DNA from: Nitrospirota bacterium
Lineage (GTDB): Bacteria; Nitrospirota; Nitrospiria; Nitrospirales; Nitrospiraceae
DNA: 34,355 nt
Reading direction: 5' to 3'
Assembly: GCA_013388555.1 (NCBI GenBank)
Contig: JACAFD010000071.1
Coordinates: forward strand, 1-34,355
Shown here: positions 1 through 5,682 of the stretch, in pieces
How the letters are laid out: each line of letters starts with the position of its first letter
Numbering within the stretch: position 1 is the first letter of the stretch
The notes under the pieces: generated by a model
The model's input: the letters and a program-made list of their open reading frames with translations, nothing else
Database searches by the model: none
Told to the model about the DNA's origin: nothing
Program-made: the position numbers and the translations under genes

Positions 1-1
1 G

Positions 2-787
2 GAAAGCGCCGCCCGAGTTGCGCTCATCGGCCAAACGATCGTCGGGAATCTGTTTGAACCGGGCGAAGAGCCGGTGGGGGCGGTGATTCGCATCAAGAAC
101 GTCCCGTTCCATGTCATTGGAGTCCTTGCGCCGAAAGGCCAGTCTGCGCAAGGGGCCGATCAGGACGATGTGGTGTTCATCCCTTTCAGCACGGCGGAAC
201 GGAAGGTGTTCGGGACGTCGTTTATCGGATCCGTCGGGGCGATGTTCGGCTCGACGGATCAGGTTGAGGATTTGCCGATGGCCGCCGAGCAGATTCGAGA
301 GGTGTTACGGGCACGGCACCGGCTTCAGGCAGAGCAGAACGATGACTTCACGATCCGGACGCAGGTTGATATTGGGAAGGTGCAAGAGGGCGCCAGCGAG
401 ACCTTAACGATGATGTTATTTGCGGTTGCCTCTGTGTCCTTGTTAGTCGGAGGGATCGGGATCATGAATATCTTGCTTGTCTCTGTGACGGAACGGACGA
501 GAGAGATCGGGGTCCGCATGGCGGTGGGAGCAAAACGCCGGCACATCATGATGCAGTTCTTGATCGAGGCCATGACCTTAAGCCTGGTGGGAGGTGTGTT
601 GGGCATCGTACTCGGGATTGCCGGGACCAAATTGACGACACTGATTGCCGGATGGCCGACCATCATTTCCGGCAACGTCATTGGAATCGCATTCTTCTTC
701 TCGCTTGCGGTCGGTCTGTTCTTCGGACTGTACCCTGCCAGCAAGGCCTCTCGACTGAATCCTATCGAAGCTCTCCGGTATGAATAG
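2..787 (+). CDS. MacB/FtsX-type ABC transporter permease, C-terminal part (5' truncated by window)
   Basis: This is the C-terminal 261 residues of an ABC permease of the MacB family; the reading frame is open from base 2, so the gene begins outside the window. The visible part starts in the periplasmic MacB domain ('RVALIGQTIVGNLF', then 'GAVIRIKNVPFHVIGVL'). It then shows the FtsX domain: a membrane helix around 'LLVGGIGIMNILLVSVTERTREIGVRM', a second around 'LSLVGGVLGIVLGIAG', a third around 'IGIAFFFSLAVGLFFGLYPA', and the family ending 'ASRLNPIEALRYE'. MacB proteins work with an ATPase and often a periplasmic adaptor to move lipopeptides, toxins or antibiotics out of the periplasm. Substrate and partner genes cannot be seen here. 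Confidence 0.9.
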   Translation, partial: ESAARVALIGQTIVGNLFEPGEEPVGAVIRIKNVPFHVIGVLAPKGQSAQGADQDDVVFIPFSTAERKVFGTSFIGSVGAMFGSTDQVEDLPMAAEQIREVLRARHRLQAEQNDDFTIRTQVDIGKVQEGASETLTMMLFAVASVSLLVGGIGIMNILLVSVTERTREIGVRMAVGAKRRHIMMQFLIEAMTLSLVGGVLGIVLGIAGTKLTTLIAGWPTIISGNVIGIAFFFSLAVGLFFGLYPASKASRLNPIEALRYE

Positions 788-872
788 GTGTAGGCCTTCC
801 CCTGTGGGCTCCGCGCGCCGGTTTCGCGACACGGCTCCGCAATTTTGCAACGAACCGTCATAACGAATGTGG

Positions 873-1295
873 CTAGAACCTTGATGTAGGCGTCAGATGC
901 ACTTCGATGCGAGGGTTGTCTTTATCGAGGTATTTGTACAGGTGGGTTTCCACGATGCGGTTGTCGTTGATGCCGAGTCCCTCACAGAGGGCATCCTGTG
1001 CGATCTTGAGTCCGCCATCGACATCCCGTCGTAGGGCCGAGGTAAAAAAGAACCGGATGGACAGAGCGAGCCACTCCGATTGGAGTCGTGCAAGTAGGTG
1101 AGCCCGGTGAGCAGACTGCGCCAGCTTCAACCACACGAGTTGCCCTACCTGAATCTTGTAGGCGCGACCAGCCGAAGAGATCAATCGCCGGCCGTTCACT
1201 GTGGCGTATTGGTGGTTCACACTGGGAGGCACAGGGAGTGTCAAGACTACCGCATGGTTCCCGATCGGTGGGTGTAAAGGTAGGGGTGCAGGCAT
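873..1295 (-). CDS. RusA-like Holliday junction endonuclease family protein
   Basis: A 140-residue protein resembling the RusA family of Holliday junction resolvases. The N-terminal strand 'LTLPVPPSVNHQY' is typical of the family. The acidic cluster is present: D91 and D93 in 'RRDVDGGLK', D101 in 'AQDAL', and D111 in 'GINDNRIVE'; metal-binding aspartates at such positions do catalysis in RusA. The ORF track runs on to base 1547, but that extension overlaps mraZ and is Arg/Pro-rich without family likeness, so I start at the ATG at 1295; ATGs at 1418 or 1424 are alternatives. RusA is mostly known from phages but is also found in chromosomes. It is the last gene of the HTH-mraZ-rusA group, 139 bases after mraZ. 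Confidence 0.75.
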   Translation of the reverse strand: MPAPLPLHPPIGNHAVVLTLPVPPSVNHQYATVNGRRLISSAGRAYKIQVGQLVWLKLAQSAHRAHLLARLQSEWLALSIRFFFTSALRRDVDGGLKIAQDALCEGLGINDNRIVETHLYKYLDKDNPRIEVHLTPTSRF

Positions 1296-1434
1296 ACGGG
1301 AATTCGGAGTCGTTCTGGTGGGAATACGTGTGACCGCAACTCTCTTTTCAGGGTTTCGGTAGGAGGCGATGCGAACAGCTCGCGGAGTAGAAGGAAATCG
1401 GGGCGGACGCCGAAACATAGGCATGCGTTTGAGC

Positions 1435-1875
1435 TTACAGAAGATTGAGGATCTTTGACATGTTCTGCTCGTACCGCTCTTCAGATTGGGAGATATAACG
1501 GCGCCATGTGCTCGGATTCCAGATCTCCATGCGATGGTACAAGCCAACGAGAATGATTTCCTGGTCCTCGTCTAACGGAATAATCTTTCTGAGCCGACTC
1601 GGAATCAGGATACGGCCGGCTTTGTCGAGTTCCGATGTGCCGGCTTCTGAGACGACGAAGTGCATGAATAGCCGACTCTGGTCTTCGTCGAGGGTGGTTT
1701 TTGTCCGTTCGAGGACTTTTTCCCATTCTTTCATAGAGTAGATGAGCGTCGATTCTTCGGGCCCTTTCAGGAAGACGACAGCCTGTCCCTCCGACTCGAC
1801 CTGCTCTCGGATCGGTGAGGGGACAATAAACCGCCCCTTCTCATCCACTTTGCAGAGGTATTCCCCGGCGAACAT
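1435..1875 (-). CDS. mraZ: MraZ transcriptional regulator
   Basis: A 146-residue MraZ protein with the two AbrB-like (SpoVT-AbrB) half-domains of the family. The repeated signature is 'DEKGRFIVP' at residues 11-19 and 'DKAGRILIP' at 84-92, followed by 'ILVGLYHRMEIW'. MraZ forms a ring-shaped oligomer and binds direct repeats upstream of the division and cell wall (dcw) operon, usually its own promoter. The long ORF in the track is cut to the ATG at 1875, which gives the standard 'MFAGEY' start with AAAGGA upstream. Here the gene is not followed by mraW/rsmH or ftsL but by a RusA-like gene, and it is preceded 16 bases away by a small HTH gene. It may be a second MraZ copy or a relocated one; targets are unknown. 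Confidence 0.88.
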   Translation of the reverse strand: MFAGEYLCKVDEKGRFIVPSPIREQVESEGQAVVFLKGPEESTLIYSMKEWEKVLERTKTTLDEDQSRLFMHFVVSEAGTSELDKAGRILIPSRLRKIIPLDEDQEIILVGLYHRMEIWNPSTWRRYISQSEERYEQNMSKILNLL

Positions 1876-1891
1876 CAGTGTAGCCTGTCCT

Positions 1892-2089
1892 TTACGACGC
1901 CAGCGTGGCTCTGGTGCGATCGCGAATCCACTGCTCGAGATCCGAGCGTACGAAGCGCCATTCTTTTCCAAGCTTGAAAGCGGGAATCTGGCGACTCCTG
2001 AGATAACGATAGAGCGTGCGTTGGGTGATCTTGAGATAGAGGCACGTCTCCTCCGCCGTCATCAGCTCGCTCTTGGGCTCTCTGGCCAT
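1892..2089 (-). CDS. Excisionase/MerR-type helix-turn-helix DNA-binding protein
   Basis: A 65-residue protein made almost wholly of one winged helix-turn-helix domain of the excisionase type (HTH_17), residues 10-55: 'MTAEETCLYLKITQRTLYRYLRSRQIPAFKLGKEWRFVRSDLEQWI'-like, with the hallmark 'IPAFKLGKEWRF' wing. Such proteins bind DNA; they serve as phage excisionases or as small chromosomal regulators. No integrase lies nearby, so a regulator role is more likely. It ends 16 bases before mraZ and the two are probably co-transcribed from the promoter proposed at 2148-2176. Confidence 0.8.
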   Translation of the reverse strand: MAREPKSELMTAEETCLYLKITQRTLYRYLRSRQIPAFKLGKEWRFVRSDLEQWIRDRTRATLAS

Positions 2090-2147
2090 TGAAGAACCTG
2101 ACTTGATAGGGGTCCATATGCCTCACGAGGCTTCAGATACAGTCGCC

Positions 2148-2176
2148 AGCGTAGGGAAATTACCACGATCTGTCAA
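2148..2176 (-). promoter_or_regulatory. Candidate sigma-70 promoter for HTH-mraZ-rusA
   Basis: On the minus strand a perfect -35 box TTGACA (2176-2171) is followed after 17 bases by TACGCT (2153-2148) as a weak -10. It lies about 60 bases upstream of the HTH gene start. The spacing is ideal but the -10 is poor, so this is tentative. Confidence 0.4.
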
Positions 2177-2185
2177 GTGAAAATA

Positions 2186-2204
2186 TATGACAATTCCTGT
2201 CATA
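2186..2204. promoter_or_regulatory. Perfect inverted repeat TATGACA-N5-TGTCATA, candidate operator
   Basis: The sequence tatgaca attcc tgtcata is a perfect 7-base inverted repeat with a 5-base spacer. It sits just upstream of the proposed -35 box of the HTH-mraZ-rusA promoter and overlaps the fmdB stop codon. Symmetry and position suit a dimeric regulator. No binding protein can be named from sequence. Confidence 0.35.
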
Positions 2205-2544
2205 GTCTGTCAGTGCCATCCGATTCCATGCTACCGGTTTCGTCGGACTCCATCGCCTCTAAAACATCGTCGCCAAGGTCTTCCCCCATCTCCTCTCCCA
2301 TAGTTTTCATGAATCGAGCCATGCTCTTAGGATCATTTTCATCGAGTCCTGCAAGATTACTGGGATTCGCCAAGTCCTCAAGGCGAGCCTCTTCGGATTT
2401 CGGCGTGGCAAATCGAGACAGGATTCGTTCCACCCGGGCACTCTTGCAATGGGAGCAGCCTGCCGGTGCCTGGTTGGCTGGCATCAATACGAGGATTGTG
2501 TTGCGTTTGTTACAGTCGAGGCAGCGGTATTCGTACAACGGCAT
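2200..2544 (-). CDS. FmdB-family zinc ribbon protein
   Basis: A 114-residue protein with the FmdB/CxxC zinc ribbon at its N-terminus: 'MPLYEYRC' then C8, C11, C30 and C33 in two CxxC pairs. The rest, residues 45-114, is acidic and low in complexity ('MGEEMGEDLGDDVLEAMESDETGSMESDG'). FmdB-type proteins were named from a putative regulator of formamidase, but the family is broad and mostly uncharacterised. The gene starts 3 bases after comF and is surely co-transcribed with it. Confidence 0.82.
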   Translation of the reverse strand: MPLYEYRCLDCNKRNTILVLMPANQAPAGCSHCKSARVERILSRFATPKSEEARLEDLANPSNLAGLDENDPKSMARFMKTMGEEMGEDLGDDVLEAMESDETGSMESDGTDRL

Positions 2545-2547
2545 CGA

Positions 2548-3369
2548 TCATATTCCTATGGTTGTCAGGGACGGTGGTGCTTGCTCGGCGAAGTGGCGAT
2601 CCGGTACCAGGTCCGTATCGACAGTTCTGGCCAGAGTCAAGGCAAAGACGGGTCCGGCCCCGGCTTTCCGTAGGGTCTTTGCACATTCATTCAGTGTCGT
2701 ACCGGTGGTAAACACGTCGTCCACGAGGAGGATGCGTTTCTCGGCGATGTCTTGTGGTTTTCGGATGGCGAATGCCTTCCGCAGATTTCGCAACCGCGCC
2801 TGCCTCGTTAACGTGGTTTGGGGATCGGTGGCAGCGATTCTGACGAGGTTGGTGGCCCAAACCGGGAGAGCCAGATAACGACCGAGCTGATCGGCCAGCA
2901 GCAAAGATTGGTTGAATTCACGAGTGCGTAAGCGGGCCGGGTGTAAGGGTACAGGAATGATCACATCGACATCGATTCCGCTTGGCAGAGCGCCGATCAT
3001 GAGGCGCGCCAGTGGTTGTGCCAGCGTATGTTTACCCCGGTATTTAAACGAGCAGATAGCTTCTCGCAGTGGTGGAAGGTAGGGGAACAGGGTCCAGGCT
3101 CGTTGGAAATCCGGTGGCCTTTCCTGACACTGTTGGCATTGATGGTTTGGCGTATAGTGTGTGGCCTCTTGCGATACAAACGGCTGATCGCAGCGGGCAC
3201 AAGCCGGCTGCTGGAACGGGCGGATGGTGTGCCAGCATGCAGTACAGAAGAAAGGCACAGGGTCCGTGCTGAGTGACCGGCCACAGGCGATGCATTCCAC
3301 CGGCAACACGAACCGGATGGCCTGACGGCACCATCCGGTGAGTCGATCCCGTGTAGTGTCACGCAACAT
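2548..3369 (-). CDS. ComF-family phosphoribosyltransferase-like protein
   Basis: A 273-residue ComF-family protein. Residues 26-81 hold four Cys pairs (C26/C29, C42/C45, C57/C60, C78/C81) forming a double zinc ribbon. The C-terminal half is a type I phosphoribosyltransferase fold with the PRPP loop 'ILLVDDVFTTGTT' at 213-225. 'FKYRGKHTLAQPLARL' and 'PVPLHPARLRTREFNQS' are typical family blocks. ComF/GntX proteins act in DNA uptake or use of external DNA; the biochemical reaction is not settled. It is the first gene of comF-fmdB, transcribed away from the ABC ATPase gene. Confidence 0.9.
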   Translation of the reverse strand: MLRDTTRDRLTGWCRQAIRFVLPVECIACGRSLSTDPVPFFCTACWHTIRPFQQPACARCDQPFVSQEATHYTPNHQCQQCQERPPDFQRAWTLFPYLPPLREAICSFKYRGKHTLAQPLARLMIGALPSGIDVDVIIPVPLHPARLRTREFNQSLLLADQLGRYLALPVWATNLVRIAATDPQTTLTRQARLRNLRKAFAIRKPQDIAEKRILLVDDVFTTGTTLNECAKTLRKAGAGPVFALTLARTVDTDLVPDRHFAEQAPPSLTTIGI

Positions 3370-3469
3370 CGTAGAGAAGCTCTCTAATCAATGTGTGTAT
3401 GATTCTTCTAAGAGAAAGTGCCGTGCCTGTCAAGGTTGTCCGTCTGTAAATGGTTGTGATATACGTGAC

Positions 3470-3612
3470 GCGCGAGACAGGCACGATGAAAGGGAAAGGC
3501 GGGACGGGCGAGAACGGATGGTTTGCCTTGTTTGTTAGGTCTGTTTGGTTGAACTTGACTCACCAGACAAACAAAATAATCCAGGTGAACCAGATCAACC
3601 CGACCCGCCCAT
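3470..3612. repeat. Low-complexity imperfect inverted repeat between comF and the ABC ATPase gene
   Basis: The left part is purine or T/G rich ('ggcgggacgggcgag', then 'gtttgccttgtttgttaggtctgtttggttgaac'). The right part is the A/C-rich near complement ('caccagacaaacaaaataatccaggtgaaccagatcaacccgacccgccc'). Pairs such as TTGTTTGT/ACAAACAA, TTTGGTT/AACCAGA and GGGACGGGCG/CGACCCGCCC fold back on one another with mismatches. The track ORFs here (3408-3650 and 3450-3656) read through this biased sequence and do not look like proteins. The remaining bases between 3370 and 3631 show nothing else. Confidence 0.45.
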
Positions 3613-3631
3613 CTATTTTTTGGGTTGGGGT

Positions 3632-4348
3632 ATGGAGCAGCAGATTGCAATGGTGAGATTCGACCAGGTGTCGAAAATTTATGAGCGGGGTGGCGAGACC
3701 ATCACCGGGCTTGATCGGGTCACAGTCGAAGTCGAGAAGGGAGACTTCTGTGCGTTTATCGGGCCCAGTGGCTGCGGGAAAAGTACATTACTCAATCTGG
3801 TTGCCGGACTGGATACGCCGACCTCGGGGACTATCCTCCTTGGAGGGCGGTCGACCAGCCAGTTCACGAGCGATGACTGGACGAGGATCAGGCGGGAAAC
3901 AGTCGGGATTGTTTTTCAAGCCTTCCATCTGATTCCCGGATTGACGGCAGTGGAAAATGTCGCATTTCCCCTGTTACTGCGCGGGGAACGAGGAGTCTCG
4001 GTCCGAGCTCGCGTCGAGGATGTGCTCGAGCTGGTTTCAATGACGGGGCGACGACACCATCGACCCAGCGAGCTTTCGGGCGGAGAGCAGCAGCGCGTGG
4101 CGATTGCGCGAGCGATCGTGCATCAGCCACAGATCCTTCTCGCCGACGAGCCAACAGGAAATTTGGATTCCCAGCATGGGGCTGAGATCATTATTCTCCT
4201 TCGATCACTCGTCGAGCGCTTTTGCCAAACCATCCTATTGGTCACTCACAGCACTGCGGCCGCGGAGGCTGCCGATTATGTCTGGTCCATGAAGGACGGG
4301 CAGCTCGTGTCGAAGACGAAGCATGAACCGGCCACGGTAGTGGTGTGA
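3632..4348 (+). CDS. ABC transporter ATP-binding protein, LolD/MacB type
   Basis: A 238-residue ATPase of the LolD/MacB/FtsE subfamily. Walker A 'GPSGCGKST' lies at 44-52, Q-loop Q96 in 'VGIVFQAFHL', signature 'LSGGE' at 148-152, Walker B 'ILLADEP' at 168-174, 'TGNLDS' as D-loop, and H-loop H206 in 'LLVTHS'. The ORF track starts 29 codons earlier inside low-complexity DNA; the ATG at 3632 gives a normal N-terminus (the ATG at 3650 is also possible). Such ATPases power FtsX-type permeases in lipoprotein or peptide export. No permease follows directly: the next gene is pyrD, overlapping at the stop codon. The permease gene at 5683 is the likely partner. Confidence 0.92.
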   Translation: MEQQIAMVRFDQVSKIYERGGETITGLDRVTVEVEKGDFCAFIGPSGCGKSTLLNLVAGLDTPTSGTILLGGRSTSQFTSDDWTRIRRETVGIVFQAFHLIPGLTAVENVAFPLLLRGERGVSVRARVEDVLELVSMTGRRHHRPSELSGGEQQRVAIARAIVHQPQILLADEPTGNLDSQHGAEIIILLRSLVERFCQTILLVTHSTAAAEAADYVWSMKDGQLVSKTKHEPATVVV

Positions 4349-5274
4349 TGGACCTTTCGATCACCATAGCCGGCGTACGATTCCCCAGCTGCGTTATGAA
4401 TGCCTCGGGGGCTCTCTGTGTCACGCATGAAGAGCTGTTGGCCCTCGGTCGATCTCGTGCCGGGGCCATCGTCACCAAATCGATGACGATTGAGCCCCGC
4501 GACGGCAATCCGACACCCCGATATTATGGATTTCCCGGAGGTTCTATCAATTCCATGGGCTTGCCGAATCTCGGGTACAGGGCGTATGCCGCGCTCATTC
4601 CCGAATTGAAGACATTTGGCAAACCGGTCATTGCCAGTGTGGCGGGTCTCTGTGAAGACGACTTCCAGATAATTGCCACTGTGATCAACGCGGCGAAGCC
4701 CGACTTGATCGAAGTCAATCTCTCTTGTCCCAACATCCCAGGCAAACCGCAGATTGGATATGACACAGAAGCTTCCGAACGTCTGCTGAAGCGGGTCCGA
4801 AAGGTAATCACGGTTCCGATGGGGGTCAAGCTGCCTCCGTATTTCGATCCGGCCCATCACTCAGCGATGGGATCAGTGATCGGTCGTTGCGGGGTTGATT
4901 TTCTCAACCTGATTAACTCGGTCGGCAACGGGCTCGTCGTCGATCCGGAGCATGAAGTGGTCGTCATCAAACCGAAGGGTGGCTTCGGCGGATTGGGTGG
5001 TGCGAGTATTAAGCCCGTGGCGCTGGCCAATGTGCGGGCCTTTTGGAAAATCTTTGAAGGGCGCATGCCGATTATCGGGACCGGCGGCGTGGTCAGCGGT
5101 GTGGATGCATTTGAACATCTGCTCTGTGGCGCGACGGCCGTGCAGATCGGGACGGTCTTGGTTGAGGAAGGGGTCAATGTATTCGATCGACTGGAAACGG
5201 AGCTAGTGGCACAGCTCAGCAAGAAAGGCTATGCGAGCTTGGAGGAGTGCCGGGGAAAGCTGAAGGAGTTGTAG
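4348..5274 (+). CDS. pyrD: Dihydroorotate dehydrogenase, class 1A-like
   Basis: A 308-residue FMN enzyme that oxidises dihydroorotate to orotate in pyrimidine synthesis. Key blocks: 'VTKSMT' (K44, FMN and substrate binding), 'NSMGLPN' at 68-74, and 'VNLSCPNIPGKPQ' with catalytic C127. 'NSVGNGLVVD' and 'VIKPKGGFGGLGG' follow, then FMN-phosphate loops 'IGTGGVVSG' and 'CGATAVQIGT'. A cysteine base and the 'CPNxPGKPQ' block point to class 1A, the soluble fumarate-using type best known in lactic acid bacteria and yeast; class 2 uses serine. The start is the ATG at 4348 or the GTG at 4345; both overlap the ABC ATPase stop. No other pyrimidine gene is nearby. Subclass is inferred from motifs, not from phylogeny. 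Confidence 0.88.
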   Translation: MDLSITIAGVRFPSCVMNASGALCVTHEELLALGRSRAGAIVTKSMTIEPRDGNPTPRYYGFPGGSINSMGLPNLGYRAYAALIPELKTFGKPVIASVAGLCEDDFQIIATVINAAKPDLIEVNLSCPNIPGKPQIGYDTEASERLLKRVRKVITVPMGVKLPPYFDPAHHSAMGSVIGRCGVDFLNLINSVGNGLVVDPEHEVVVIKPKGGFGGLGGASIKPVALANVRAFWKIFEGRMPIIGTGGVVSGVDAFEHLLCGATAVQIGTVLVEEGVNVFDRLETELVAQLSKKGYASLEECRGKLKEL

Positions 5275-5276
5275 GT

Positions 5277-5549
5277 CTACTTGGCTCCGAACGTCTTGGC
5301 AAGGAGGCCCAACTGCAGGGCTCGTCTGAGCAGTTGCGCAACATTTCTTACATTCAACCGTCGCATCAAGTTGAATCGGTGCACTTCGACCGTGCGCACG
5401 CTGATCTCCAGTGCCTCCGCAATCTCGCGGTTCGTGTGCCCGATCGACACCAGGCGAAGAATGTCACTCTGCCGAGGTGTGAGAAGATCGGTATCGATCT
5501 CTTCCTGTAGCGGTTGGACTTTTCGGCTCAGAACAATTCTCGCACCCAT
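5277..5549 (-). CDS. Small LuxR-type HTH transcriptional regulator
   Basis: A 90-residue protein with a LuxR/GerE helix-turn-helix over residues 21-85: 'LTPRQSDILRLVSIGHTNREIAEALEISVRTVEVHRFNLMRRLNV'. There is no receiver or ligand-binding domain, only a short N-terminal tail, so it resembles the output half of a NarL-type response regulator. The ATG at 5549 is preceded by AGAGG at 6 bases, better than the TTG in the track. It converges with pyrD, 2 bases between stops, and is divergent from the FtsX-type permease gene, which it may control. Confidence 0.85.
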   Translation of the reverse strand: MGARIVLSRKVQPLQEEIDTDLLTPRQSDILRLVSIGHTNREIAEALEISVRTVEVHRFNLMRRLNVRNVAQLLRRALQLGLLAKTFGAK

Positions 5550-5682
5550 CAATTACCTCTCATCGTCAACTCACGCGAGTCTAGCAAAGGTGTGTATCGC
5601 TGTAAACGAAACTGCTAATTTGTGCAGGGCTACGTTCCTGGTCCAAAGGATTCGTTCAGTGAATACAGCCCTCAGGCCTTAG

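Noticed and set aside
325-861. 178-residue minus-strand ORF
   Set aside because: Antisense to the MacB C-terminal domain.
2177-2878. 233-residue plus-strand ORF
   Set aside because: Antisense to fmdB and comF, both supported by Cys motifs and a PRPP loop; composition is Ser/Arg-rich as expected of a shadow.
3450-3656. 68-residue plus-strand ORF before the ABC ATPase
   Set aside because: Reads through the low-complexity inverted repeat; its Thr/Asn/Gln runs come from base bias.
4276-4860. 194-residue minus-strand ORF
   Set aside because: Antisense to the start of pyrD, which has all its motifs.
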